DNA of 64,000 bases, from the NCBI RefSeq assembly GCF_003048875.2, contig NZ_CP049264.1:1674001-1738000 (forward strand). Reading direction: 5' to 3'. This document shows, in pieces, positions 55,910 to 64,000 of the stretch; positions within the stretch are counted from its first letter, which is position 1; every line of letters begins with the position of its first letter. Origin of the DNA: Campylobacter concisus (GTDB lineage: Bacteria; Campylobacterota; Campylobacteria; Campylobacterales; Campylobacteraceae). A program made the translations under genes and the position numbers. Below the pieces are notes generated by a model. It was not told where the DNA came from and ran no database searches. It worked only from the letters and a program-made list of their open reading frames with translations.

Positions 55910-56936
55910 TTGTTAGCTGTTGTAAAAGTCCGATCTCTTGAAGTGCCTTGCCTGTGCCTCTAGCAACAGCAAGAAGCGGCTCATCAGCTACAAATACTGG
56001 AAGCTTAACGATATCAGACAAGAACTTGTCAAGCCCTCTAATAAGCGCCCCACCGCCAGTTAGCACGATACCAGTCTCGACGATATCGCCAGCAAGATCA
56101 GGCGGCATCATCTCAAGCACGGTTTTAAGCGCATCTGCGATCTCTTTTAGCGGCTCTCTCATCGCCTCTCTCACGTCTTCACTTGTTAGCTCAACCCTGC
56201 TTAAAAGACCGCTCACTTGGTCGCGTCCTTTTACCACTACGCTTAGCTCTTTTTCAAGCTGCACAGCAGAGCCCACAGCGATCTTTATCTCCTCGCCTGT
56301 TCTCTCGCCTATTAGTAAGTTGTATTTTTCTTTTATGTAGTTAACGATGCTAGTATCTATCTTATCACCAGCTGTGCGGATAGATTTTGATATTACCAGA
56401 CCGCCAAGTGAGACGACACCGATCTCAGTCGTACCGCCGCCGATATCAACTACAAGGTTGCCTTGTGGCTCACGAACTGGTAAATTTGCTCCGATAGCTG
56501 CTGCCATAGGCTCTTCTATCAAAAATACCTCTCTTGCACCAGCACTTAGTGCGCTCTCTCTAACAGCCTTTCTCTCAACCTGAGTAAGTCCGTAAGGAAC
56601 TGAGATGATGATCCTTGGGCGTAAGAAATTTTTCCTTCTGTGGGTCTTTTCTATAAAGTAGCGTATCATCCTCTCTGTCATGTCAAAGTCCGCGATAACG
56701 CCATCTCTCATCGGTCTTATCGCCTCGATGTCGCCAGGAGTTTTTCCCACCATCTCTTTTGCAGCGTGACCGACTGCTAGAATTTTTTGTTTTCCATATT
56801 TTTCACGTCTTACTGCAACAACTGATGGTTCATTTATGATTATTCCCTTATCTTTTACCAAAACCAAAGTATTTGCCGTACCTAAATCTATACCCATATC
56901 ACTTGAGAAAAAACCTATAACCTGATCTAAAAACAT
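55899..56936 (-). CDS. mreB: Rod shape-determining protein MreB
   Basis: 345 aa actin homologue. Phosphate-1 DMGIDLGTANTLV near residue 14, phosphate-2 NLVVDIGGGTTEIGVVSLGG near 160, and the adenosine motif GIVLTGGGALIRG near 288. Filaments position cell-wall synthesis and keep the curved/rod shape. First of mreB-mreC-carB, 9 bases after clpX. Confidence 0.97.
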   Translation of the reverse strand: MFLDQVIGFFSSDMGIDLGTANTLVLVKDKGIIINEPSVVAVRREKYGKQKILAVGHAAKEMVGKTPGDIEAIRPMRDGVIADFDMTERMIRYFIEKTHRRKNFLRPRIIISVPYGLTQVERKAVRESALSAGAREVFLIEEPMAAAIGANLPVREPQGNLVVDIGGGTTEIGVVSLGGLVISKSIRTAGDKIDTSIVNYIKEKYNLLIGERTGEEIKIAVGSAVQLEKELSVVVKGRDQVSGLLSRVELTSEDVREAMREPLKEIADALKTVLEMMPPDLAGDIVETGIVLTGGGALIRGLDKFLSDIVKLPVFVADEPLLAVARGTGKALQEIGLLQQLTNEE

Positions 56937-56945
56937 CTATTTCCT

Positions 56946-58178
56946 TTACGCTGTTAATTTATTGTGCTTTACCAAAATCGGCTTTGCCTTATCTTTTACC
57001 GTCTCTTTTGAGATCACGATATCGTAGTCTTTTAGCTCTGGCAGATCATACATTATATCTGTCATGAGCTCTTCCATTATGCTTCTAAGCCCTCTTGCTC
57101 CAGTCTTTCGCTCAATCGCAAGGCTCGCTATCTCTTCAAGCGCTTCATCATCAAATTTAAGCGTAGCACCGTCAATCGCACAGAGCTTTTGATATTGTTT
57201 TAATATCGCATTTTTTGGCTCGGTCAAAATTTTAACCATATCCTCTTTTGTTATCTCATTTAATGTAGCCACCACGTGAAGTCTGCCAATTAACTCTGGG
57301 ATGAGGCCATATTTTACAAGATCGTCTGGCTCAAGCAGGCTTAGTAAATTCTCTTTTTCATTTTTGCCACGTTTTTCTTGATTAAATCCAAGTACATTTT
57401 TACCAACTCTGCGCTCGATGATATCAAGAAGTCCGTCAAATGCACCACCGCAAACAAATAAGATATTTGTCGTATCTATCTGGATGAAGTCTTGGTTTGG
57501 ATGCTTTCTGCCGCCTTTTGGTGGGATATTTACGACGCTGCCTTCGATGATTTTTAAAAGTGCTTGCTGCACGCCCTCGCCTGAGACATCTCTTGTGATG
57601 CTTCTGTTTTCGCTCATTCTAGCGATCTTATCGATCTCATCGACAAATACAATGCCTTGCTCCGCCTTTTTCACGTCGCCATTTGCAGCTTGCAAGAGCC
57701 TTGTTAAGATGTTTTCAACGTCCTCGCCGACATATCCAGCCTCAGTTAGGCTTGTCGCATCGCAAATCGCGATAGGCACATCAAGAAATCTCGCCAAAGT
57801 CTGAGCCATCAAGGTCTTGCCGCTTCCAGTTGGACCAACAAGCAAGATGTTTGACTTTGAAATTTCAGTGTCGTCTTTGATGTCGCTTTGTTTAAAAATT
57901 CTCTTATAGTGGTTATATACGCCGACGCTAAAGACCTTTTTAGCCCTATCTTGACCGATCACGTAGTTATCAAGTACTGCTTTTAGCTCCTTTGGTGTGA
58001 GCTTTTGGTACTCTATCGCCTCTTCGTTTTTGCTCTCTTCTACACTCGTATCACCATGTATCATATCGTATGCGGCACTGATGCAGTACTCGCATATATA
58101 GGCGTTCCCTTCGATATCTGCTAATAACCTTCTCTCAGCAGACTCAGCCTCGCCACAAAAATTACACTTTCTAGCCAT
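56946..58178 (-). CDS. clpX: ClpX, AAA+ unfoldase of the ClpXP protease
   Basis: 410 aa. N-terminal zinc-binding domain CNFCGEAE with CEYCI near residue 29, Walker A GPTGSGKT near 118, Walker [11 protein letters not shown] near 180, and the pore loop GYVGED. Recognises tagged substrates and feeds them to ClpP. The ClpP-like gene at 2581-3138 lies far away and need not be its partner. Stop codon of lpxA overlaps its start by one base. Confidence 0.97.
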   Translation of the reverse strand: MARKCNFCGEAESAERRLLADIEGNAYICEYCISAAYDMIHGDTSVEESKNEEAIEYQKLTPKELKAVLDNYVIGQDRAKKVFSVGVYNHYKRIFKQSDIKDDTEISKSNILLVGPTGSGKTLMAQTLARFLDVPIAICDATSLTEAGYVGEDVENILTRLLQAANGDVKKAEQGIVFVDEIDKIARMSENRSITRDVSGEGVQQALLKIIEGSVVNIPPKGGRKHPNQDFIQIDTTNILFVCGGAFDGLLDIIERRVGKNVLGFNQEKRGKNEKENLLSLLEPDDLVKYGLIPELIGRLHVVATLNEITKEDMVKILTEPKNAILKQYQKLCAIDGATLKFDDEALEEIASLAIERKTGARGLRSIMEELMTDIMYDLPELKDYDIVISKETVKDKAKPILVKHNKLTA

Positions 58179-58966
58179 TAATCTCTTCCTTTTGCAAGTG
58201 GAATTCCTCTTGTCGTTTCTAATATAAATTTACACATTTTTTTAACATTTTCGTCGCTAGTTTTCGCGATCAGCTCGTTTGCTTGATCTTTTAGGCTGAT
58301 GCCTTGATTAAACAAAAATTTATAAGCGCGAACAAGCTCTTCAACCTGCTCTTTGTCAAATCTACGCCTAATGCCAACTAAATTTAAGCTTCTTATATAG
58401 GCTCTGTTGCCCTCAGCTAGGCAAAATGGCACTACATCTTGACTGAGCGCACTTGCTCCTGCGACCATGCAGCTCTCACCCACTCTAACAAACTGGTGAA
58501 TAGGCGTAAGACCGCCCACAACAGCGTAGTCGCCAAGCTCGACGTGGCCTGCTAGAGTTGCATTATTTGCTAAAATGACGTTGCTGCCTATTATGCAGTC
58601 GTGTGCGATGTGAGAATATGCCATGATAAAGGCGTTATCGCCGATCCTTGTTATACCATCGCCCTTGTGCGTGCCTGAGTTTATCGTGCAAAACTCACGT
58701 ATAGTTGCGTGCTCGCCGATGATGACGCCAGTATCGACCTCGTCTTTATAACTGATATCTTGTGGGATGTCGCCAACGATCGCGTAGCTAAATACACGAG
58801 AGTTATTGCCGATCCTCGTCTTGCCAAGCACCCTTGCGCCTTGTTTTATCGTGACGTTGTTGCCAAGGACCGCATCTTTACTTACAAATGCGTAAGCCTC
58901 GATATTTGCGTCATCTCCAATGATCGCTCCATCTTCTATAACTGCTGTTTGGTGGATATTTTTCAT
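58178..58966 (-). CDS. lpxA: UDP-N-acetylglucosamine acyltransferase
   Basis: 262 aa. The N-terminal part is a left-handed beta-helix of hexapeptide repeats, e.g. [19 protein letters not shown], with the catalytic His in [13 protein letters not shown] near residue 121; the C-terminal helices contain [12 protein letters not shown]. It adds 3-hydroxyacyl to UDP-GlcNAc, first step of lipid A. Downstream of fabZ, which competes for the same acyl-ACP. Confidence 0.96.
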   Translation of the reverse strand: MKNIHQTAVIEDGAIIGDDANIEAYAFVSKDAVLGNNVTIKQGARVLGKTRIGNNSRVFSYAIVGDIPQDISYKDEVDTGVIIGEHATIREFCTINSGTHKGDGITRIGDNAFIMAYSHIAHDCIIGSNVILANNATLAGHVELGDYAVVGGLTPIHQFVRVGESCMVAGASALSQDVVPFCLAEGNRAYIRSLNLVGIRRRFDKEQVEELVRAYKFLFNQGISLKDQANELIAKTSDENVKKMCKFILETTRGIPLAKGRD

Positions 58967-58990
58967 TGTCTCTCTTTTTTAAGTAAAAGC

Positions 58991-59437
58991 CTATTTATCG
59001 ACTATCATCGCTTTTAGTTCAGCCTCAGCGCATAGCACATCATCGACGTATGCCTTACCCTCAAGCACCCAGATATTGCCTTTATGTTTTAATACATTTA
59101 ATCTATACTCTAGCCTATCTCCAGGGCGGACTGGATGGCGAAATTTCGCTCCGTCAATGCTCATAAAATAGACCACTTTGTTCTCGATACCAGCTTGATG
59201 CTCGTCGCTCATACTCTTAAACGCTAGCACGCCGCCAGCTTGCGCCATACCTTCAATGATCATCACGCCAGGATAGATCGGGTGACCTGGGAAGTGCCCC
59301 TGAAATATCGGCTCGCCAATGGTTACATTTTTATAAGCGACTATGCTTTTTGCAGGCTCTAGCTCGACAACTCTATCGATAAGCAAAAATGGAAATCTAT
59401 GTGGGAGAATTTTTTGAATTTCTACGACGTCTATCAC
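58991..59437 (-). CDS. fabZ: 3-hydroxyacyl-ACP dehydratase FabZ
   Basis: 148 aa. Hot-dog fold with the catalytic His in [19 protein letters not shown] (in part) near residue 48 and Glu in the same helix; [11 protein letters not shown] near the N-terminus. It dehydrates 3-hydroxyacyl-ACP in fatty acid synthesis. First gene of fabZ-lpxA-clpX-mreB-mreC-carB, preceded by an 89-base gap likely holding the promoter. Confidence 0.96.
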   Translation of the reverse strand: MIDVVEIQKILPHRFPFLLIDRVVELEPAKSIVAYKNVTIGEPIFQGHFPGHPIYPGVMIIEGMAQAGGVLAFKSMSDEHQAGIENKVVYFMSIDGAKFRHPVRPGDRLEYRLNVLKHKGNIWVLEGKAYVDDVLCAEAELKAMIVDK

Positions 59438-59526
59438 GTTTTAGCCTTAGTAATGTAAATTTTGGCAGATTGTAACAAATTTATACTAAGAAAAAAATTA
59501 TTAGTCTCTTTTAAAATCTCTGAAAT

Positions 59527-60603
59527 TTAGCTCTCTAAAACCAAAATTTCTTCACTGTCGTTGTAAAAAACAGCCTTTGCGTAAATTTCGTAGCTGCCCT
59601 TTTTGACTTCGTCTAAGATGATGATAGGATTTTGCGAAAACTCCCCGCATATCTGCCTACGAAATTTCATCTCAGCGTCAAGCTCAAGCGACCTTTTACA
59701 AAGCTCATCAACGCTTTTAAATTTGCTATTTGTAAATTTATTAAAGCGCTCTATGCTCATAAATATCGCACCCTCTTTTAGCTCATCATCGATCTCGCAG
59801 TCGCGCTCCACGTTAAGCTTTAAGCTCTCTCTTTTAAAGCCAGAGTAGAGCACAAAGTAGCTTGGCACCACAACTCCATCAAATTTAACACTGGCACGCA
59901 AAAGTCTGTAGTTTAAAAATCGCCTTCTAAAAAGGTGAAATTTCTCCCCTCTCGCCTCGCAAAGGCGCACCTTTTTGTAAAGCTCAAGTCTAGCCTCAAT
60001 GCTTCCATAAAGTGCCCTTGCGTTTAGCTCGCTCATAAGCTCACTTTGTGGTAAATTTTGCGAGTCGCGCTGCTTTTTTAGCGCAAAGACGCAGCCGCAG
60101 TAGTTTTGGTGATAGAGTTTGTCCTTTTTAGCGAGGATAAACTGCTCGCTTGTGCCGCCATTTTTTCTATAATCAACCGCAACCGCCTCTAAATTTGAGC
60201 CAGCCACCGCCTCATCAAGCGCCTTTTTAAGCTGAGAAAAGTCCTTTTTTGGGCTCATCAAAAGTGTCGTCGTGATCTTATTTAGACCAAGTTCTAACGC
60301 CTTTTTAGCTGAGTCTTTCATACGAAAGTCAAAGCAGTATTCGCACCTTTTGCCCTTTTCTGGCTCATCTTCAAGCCCCTTTGTGCCACCAAGCCACGCT
60401 TCGTAGTCGTATTCGCCGCATATTAGCTTGATGCCTAGCTTCTCGCAGCTTCGCTTCACGTCCTCAAAACGCAGTAAAAATTCGCTATACGGATGTATGT
60501 TTGGATCGTAAAAATAGCCTACTATTCGCTCATTTGGGTAATCTTTTCGTAGGCGCTGTAAAAAGTAGTGGTTATCGACCGAGCAGCAGATATGAACTAG
60601 CAA
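59527..60603 (-). CDS. queH: Epoxyqueuosine reductase QueH
   Basis: 358 aa, longer than the minimal 180-220-aa QueH. The N-terminal domain holds HICCSVD and YDPNIHPYSEFLLR, then CEYCFDFRM near residue 95, the Cys that bind the [4Fe-4S] and a second metal. It reduces epoxyqueuosine to queuosine in tRNA. The C-terminal 150 residues (from about LNARALYGSIEARLELYKK) are an added domain typical of campylobacter versions. Other queuosine genes are not nearby. It lies between fabZ and the ABC transporter, and shares its strand with both. Confidence 0.9.
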   Translation of the reverse strand: MLVHICCSVDNHYFLQRLRKDYPNERIVGYFYDPNIHPYSEFLLRFEDVKRSCEKLGIKLICGEYDYEAWLGGTKGLEDEPEKGKRCEYCFDFRMKDSAKKALELGLNKITTTLLMSPKKDFSQLKKALDEAVAGSNLEAVAVDYRKNGGTSEQFILAKKDKLYHQNYCGCVFALKKQRDSQNLPQSELMSELNARALYGSIEARLELYKKVRLCEARGEKFHLFRRRFLNYRLLRASVKFDGVVVPSYFVLYSGFKRESLKLNVERDCEIDDELKEGAIFMSIERFNKFTNSKFKSVDELCKRSLELDAEMKFRRQICGEFSQNPIIILDEVKKGSYEIYAKAVFYNDSEEILVLES

Positions 60604-60629
60604 ATTTGACCTTTTTTACTTGCATTATA

Positions 60630-61379
60630 TCAAAGTTTGGCGTCATAAAATTTAGCTGCATCGAGGTATTTTTTAAGGACATTTTGGCTTGCAAGATCCT
60701 CAAATTTACCCCACGCCACTTGCTTACCAGATTCGATGATTAGCACCTTTTGCGCTATCTTCATCGCGCTTAAAATATCGTGCGTTATGAAAATAATGCT
60801 GATCTTTTCATCTAAGCTTAAAAGCAAATTTATGATCTTTTGCTTCGTCTCATTATCAAGTCCGCTTGTTATCTCGTCGCAGATTAAGATTTTTGGCTTT
60901 GAAAGAAGCGCTAGTAGTATCCCAACCCTTGTCGCCTCGCCGCCACTTAGCTGAGATGGATATTTTTCTAAAATTTCATCTTTTAAATTTAGATTTGCTA
61001 GAAGCTCTTTGAGCTCATTTTCGCTAAAGCTAAGCTTAAGATATGACCTCACATGAGCGATGGCAGTTTTTACTTTTAGCGCTGGATTTAGGGCTTGTTT
61101 TTGATTTTGCAAGATATATCTGATATCTTTTTTTAGCTCATTTTTGTCCGTGATCTCCTTATCGTTTATATAAATTTTGCCCCCGCTTTTTGGCTCGCTA
61201 AATGATATGAGCTTTGCAAGCGTGCTTTTGCCACTGCCACTTTGACCCAAAATGGCTAAATTTTCGCCATCACCAAGCTCGAAATTTATCCCCTCTAAAA
61301 GGTGCAAAACTTCAGCTCTAGCGTTAAAATGCTCCTTAAAATTTAAACTTTTTGAGACGTTTTTGAGCCTTATTTTCAC
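60630..61379 (-). CDS. ABC transporter ATPase, nickel/oligopeptide type (second)
   Basis: 249 aa from a GTG at 61379, chosen because it overlaps the previous stop by the usual GTGA arrangement; an ATG at 61421 would overlap 46 bases. Walker A GQSGSGKSTLAKL near residue 45, signature LSGGEATRVGI near 142, Walker B ILICDEITSGLDNE near 165, and switch His in IFITHDILS. Pairs with the ATPase encoded upstream to power a DppBCDF/NikBCDE-type importer. Nickel (NikW/NikV-like) is a good guess given nickel use in this genus, but substrate cannot be read from sequence. Confidence 0.88.
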   Translation of the reverse strand: MKIRLKNVSKSLNFKEHFNARAEVLHLLEGINFELGDGENLAILGQSGSGKSTLAKLISFSEPKSGGKIYINDKEITDKNELKKDIRYILQNQKQALNPALKVKTAIAHVRSYLKLSFSENELKELLANLNLKDEILEKYPSQLSGGEATRVGILLALLSKPKILICDEITSGLDNETKQKIINLLLSLDEKISIIFITHDILSAMKIAQKVLIIESGKQVAWGKFEDLASQNVLKKYLDAAKFYDAKL

Positions 61380-62056
61380 GCATTTTCCTTTAAATTTAGC
61401 CGCCCATCTCTCATCTGCCAAATCTCATCGCTAAGATAGTTCGTTAGCGCCTCATCGTGCGAGATAAAGATGACGCTCATCTTGCCCTTTAAGCTCTCTA
61501 AGATGCCAGCTACGTGGCTACCGCTAATGCTATCAAGCCCGCTTGTTATCTCGTCGCAGATCAAAATTTTTGGCTTCAGGCAAAGCGCAAGAGCGATCTG
61601 CACGCGGCTTGCCTCGCCACCACTTAGCTCGTATGAGTATTTGTGCCAGATGAGATTTGCATTATCTAGCCCAAACTCCCTAAAATAAGCAAACGCAAGC
61701 TCTTTATTCGCCCTTTTGTCGCCGTCAAGATAGGCGTTAAAATGATCACCCACGTTTAAAAGCGGATGAAGGCTAGCAATAGAGTTTTGAAAAACAAGCG
61801 CGGCAACCTTTCTTCGGTGCTCTTTTAGCTCATTTTGACTAAGTTTTAAGATATCTTTTTTGTAAATGCTAAATTTATCTGCCCTCACTCTAAAATGATC
61901 ATCAAAAAGCCTTATTAGGCTCTTTGCAAAGAGCGATTTGCCACTGCCACTTGCACCCGTGATACCTATAAATTTACCCTCGCTCATGTCAAAATCAAGC
62001 TCGCTCAAAAGCTTCTTATCCTTATAAAAAACGTTTAAATTTCTAATCTCTATCAT
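61376..62056 (-). CDS. ABC transporter ATPase, nickel/oligopeptide type (first)
   Basis: 226 aa from the ATG at 62056, which overlaps the permease stop by 4 bases; an ATG at 62152 would lie inside the permease. Walker A GASGSGKSLFAKS near residue 35, signature LSGGEASRVQIALAL near 130, and Walker B ILICDEITSGLDSI. Both ATPases share the unusual DEITSGLD in place of DEPTSALD. Transcribed with two permeases and a binding protein as one tightly overlapping unit. Confidence 0.88.
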   Translation of the reverse strand: MIEIRNLNVFYKDKKLLSELDFDMSEGKFIGITGASGSGKSLFAKSLIRLFDDHFRVRADKFSIYKKDILKLSQNELKEHRRKVAALVFQNSIASLHPLLNVGDHFNAYLDGDKRANKELAFAYFREFGLDNANLIWHKYSYELSGGEASRVQIALALCLKPKILICDEITSGLDSISGSHVAGILESLKGKMSVIFISHDEALTNYLSDEIWQMRDGRLNLKENA

Positions 62057-62853
62057 ATTTTTATATTGCCATTTTTTGAATTTGACGTGATGATCGAGGT
62101 TGCAAGGATGAGCAAAAAGAGCGTCACACCAGGGAAAAGCACCATCCACCAAGAGCCAAGGAAAAGTGCTTCTTTGCTCTCATTTAGCATGATGCCAAGG
62201 CTTATCTTGTTTGCGTCGCTACCCACGCCAAAAAAACCAAGCGTTGCCTCCATGACGACCGCGTTTATCGCGTTTATGCCAAAGATACTAACTATTAGAT
62301 GCTTTAAATTTGGCAAAATTTCAAAGCATATAAGGCTAAATTTACCAGCCCCATTTATCACGGCTTGCTCGGCGTAGTCGCACTTTCTATTAAGCCTTAA
62401 ATTTTGCATAAAAACTTTTGCACCCTGCATAAAGGAGCAAACGGCAATGATAAAAGAGGTTATAAGCAGATCTCCGCTACTAAATGAGCTAAAAAGCATG
62501 ATAAAAACGATGTTTGGTATGCTTAAAAAGGCATCAAGCCCCTTATCAAAAAGGCTCTCACAAACTCTGCTATTGCTCGTGCCAAAATATGCGTAGATGA
62601 GCGAGAAAAGCGTCGTTAAAAAGCCAGCTAGCAGCAAGACAAGAAGCGAGTTTTTAAGCGCGCAGGCAACTCTTATGAGATTGTCCCTGCCCAGGATGTC
62701 AGTGCCAAAGATATGCTCGCTACTTGGGGCTAAATTTACCGCCATAAAGTCAGTGAAATTTGGCTCAAATTTAGAAAAAAACGGCGTCACAAAGGCAAAT
62801 GTGACGAGCGCTAAAAAGACAAAACAGGCTATGAAAAATATGACTTTTCTCAT
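62053..62853 (-). CDS. ABC transporter permease, DppC/NikC type
   Basis: 266 aa. Six helices, the first near 5-25. The inner-membrane motif is AEQAVINGAGKFSLICFEILPNLKH near residue 155, the conserved EAA loop (here with G in a late position). The N-terminal DFMAVNLAPSSEHIFGTDILGRD is typical of DppC/NikC. Overlaps the DppB-type permease by 4 bases and the ATPase by 4 bases. Confidence 0.9.
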   Translation of the reverse strand: MRKVIFFIACFVFLALVTFAFVTPFFSKFEPNFTDFMAVNLAPSSEHIFGTDILGRDNLIRVACALKNSLLVLLLAGFLTTLFSLIYAYFGTSNSRVCESLFDKGLDAFLSIPNIVFIMLFSSFSSGDLLITSFIIAVCSFMQGAKVFMQNLRLNRKCDYAEQAVINGAGKFSLICFEILPNLKHLIVSIFGINAINAVVMEATLGFFGVGSDANKISLGIMLNESKEALFLGSWWMVLFPGVTLFLLILATSIITSNSKNGNIKI

Positions 62854-63788
62854 AAATTTCTCTTATCTGCCAAGATGGCAAAAATTTTAGCTAGCAAATT
62901 TGCCAAAACGACAAAAACAGCCGTTAGCAAAATGGTCGCAAGTGCGACTGGATAGTCTTTGGCGATGACCGCATCAAGGCTAAGCTTGCCTATGCCTGGA
63001 AATGAAAAAATGCTCTCAATGACGTACGAGCCAGCAAAAACGCCAGCCACAAGCGTTGCAAAATAATAGACTATATCGGTGCTTGCGTGCTTTATAGCAA
63101 AGAGATAAATTTTGCCGCGTCCCAAACCTCTAGCGTGAGCCGTCTGGATAAAGTCGGCGTTTAGGCTTTGATTTAGCGTGTCGCGCACAAATTTCACGTT
63201 TGCGCCAAGGTGTGGCAAGATGATGGCAAGCGTTGGCAAGATGATAAATTTCACCCCAACACCGCTAGATCCTAGCTCGTTTGCCCCAGAGCTTGGCAGC
63301 ACGTTTAGATAGACGCTAAAGATCGCTATTAGCACAAGAGCGATGTAAAAATGCGGCAATGAAGCTAACAAAAAGGAGCTAAAATTTATAAAGATATCGG
63401 CAAATTTATTCTTATAAATGGCGCTTAAAAACCCCAAAAAGAAGGATAAAAGAGTTATTAGAAAAAACGAAGTAAAAAATAAAATGAGCGAGTTTAAGAG
63501 CCTCTCTTTAATGAGTAGCGACACGCTTGCCCCGCTTACAAAACTAGTGCCAAAGTCCCCCGTGACAAAGTGAGCCAGCCATCTAAAATACTGCACAAAA
63601 AAGCCATCTTTTAGCCCCAAATTTTCTAAAATTTGCTCCTTTATAGCCACGCTCACCGCCTCACTTCGCAAAAACATCGCATCAGTGACGTTTCCTGGCA
63701 AAAAATATATGAGCAAAAATAGAAAAAATGAGATGAAAAACAGCAACCCAAGGCTTGAGATCGCTGTTTTTAAAATGGCTCTAAACAA
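62850..63788 (-). CDS. ABC transporter permease, DppB/NikB type
   Basis: 312 aa. Six helices. N-terminal part contains ILENLGLKDGFFVQYFRWL and GDFGTSFVSGASV, the DppB/NikB pattern; the EAA loop is DFIQTAHARGLGRGKIYLFAIKHA near residue 205. Overlaps the next permease by 4 bases. The binding protein gene lies 12 bases upstream. Confidence 0.9.
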   Translation of the reverse strand: MFRAILKTAISSLGLLFFISFFLFLLIYFLPGNVTDAMFLRSEAVSVAIKEQILENLGLKDGFFVQYFRWLAHFVTGDFGTSFVSGASVSLLIKERLLNSLILFFTSFFLITLLSFFLGFLSAIYKNKFADIFINFSSFLLASLPHFYIALVLIAIFSVYLNVLPSSGANELGSSGVGVKFIILPTLAIILPHLGANVKFVRDTLNQSLNADFIQTAHARGLGRGKIYLFAIKHASTDIVYYFATLVAGVFAGSYVIESIFSFPGIGKLSLDAVIAKDYPVALATILLTAVFVVLANLLAKIFAILADKRNL

Positions 63789-63800
63789 AGTTTTTATCCA

Positions 63801-64000
63801 CTATTTTACTTGCCACTCTCTTATGTTCCATAAAAATCCAGCCCCATGGTGGCCTAAAATTTGCGTCTTTATGCCTGAAATTTTGTTGTTAAAAACGAGC
63901 GGATAGTCAAGATAGGCTATAAAAATGTAAGGTGGATTTTCAAAAAGCGCTTTTAGAAATTCTTTGTAGTATTTTTTTCTAAGCTCCACGTCCTTTGTGT
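63801..64000 (-). CDS. ABC transporter substrate-binding protein, C-terminal end (5' outside window)
   Basis: The frame is open to the window edge; the GTG at 63989 is internal. About 66 residues are visible, ending LGHHGAGFLWNIREWQVK. The segment YIFIAYLDYPLVFNNKISG matches the end of DppA/NikA-type (SBP bac 5) proteins, where the last strands precede a C-terminal Trp-rich motif. First gene of the importer operon, so ligand specificity must be read from its missing 5' part. Confidence 0.75.
   Translation of the reverse strand, partial: TKDVELRKKYYKEFLKALFENPPYIFIAYLDYPLVFNNKISGIKTQILGHHGAGFLWNIREWQVK

Overview
The window is chromosomal DNA of a Campylobacter, most likely C. concisus or a close relative. 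The base composition is AT-rich. Gene orders seen here are, as I recall them, those of other Campylobacter: pyrF-nusB-ribH ... kdsA ... der-aroK-trpS-serS-TPR, the ftr1-p19 iron operon, and fabZ-lpxA-clpX-mreB-mreC ... carB. A DUF2920 protein, carboxynorspermidine dehydrogenase and selenocysteine formate dehydrogenases also fit. The species call is inference.

Left edge (1-5.6 kb), accessory DNA: the 3' part of a tyrosine recombinase gene, a 5'-truncated Sel1-repeat gene, and a minus-strand three-gene module (an unrecognised 429-aa protein, a ClpP-type serine protease, and a soluble VirD4/TraG-like P-loop ATPase). An intact secreted Sel1-repeat protein follows. This module is the best candidate for an undescribed system.

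5.6-9.2 kb: a cytoplasmic FDH-H-type formate dehydrogenase with an in-frame UGA (Sec141) and a SECIS hairpin, a DUF805 membrane protein, and a small helix-hairpin-helix protein. 9.4-21.6 kb: housekeeping genes (pyrF, nusB, ribH, an SMR pair, kdsA, der, aroK, trpS, serS, a TPR protein). A 554-bp gap at 15975-16528 holds five degenerate palindromic elements. 21.6-31.1 kb: a DUF2920 protein, then the Fur-type P19/FTR1 iron uptake operon.

31.3-42.5 kb is a formate/selenium block. It holds fdhB, fdhA (Tat-exported, Sec178) and a small Tat protein; a DsbC-like protein; selB and selA; and, divergently, a polyferredoxin and a TorD-like chaperone. A multi-spanning protein with a Met/His-rich tail follows. 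The selenocysteine machinery (SelA, SelB) thus sits with two selenoprotein genes it would serve, and a shared 23-bp dyad lies upstream of both formate dehydrogenase genes. selC, selD and a cytochrome b subunit fdhC are not in the window.

42.6-64 kb: rmuC, two MFS exporters, a second repeat-rich gap (45541-45940), carboxynorspermidine dehydrogenase, two small exported proteins, the XTP/dITP pyrophosphatase gene, a BaiN/HI0933-type flavoprotein, carB, mreC, mreB, clpX, lpxA, fabZ and queH. At the right edge is a nickel/peptide-type ABC transporter whose binding-protein gene runs off the window. No rRNA, tRNA or CRISPR array was seen.
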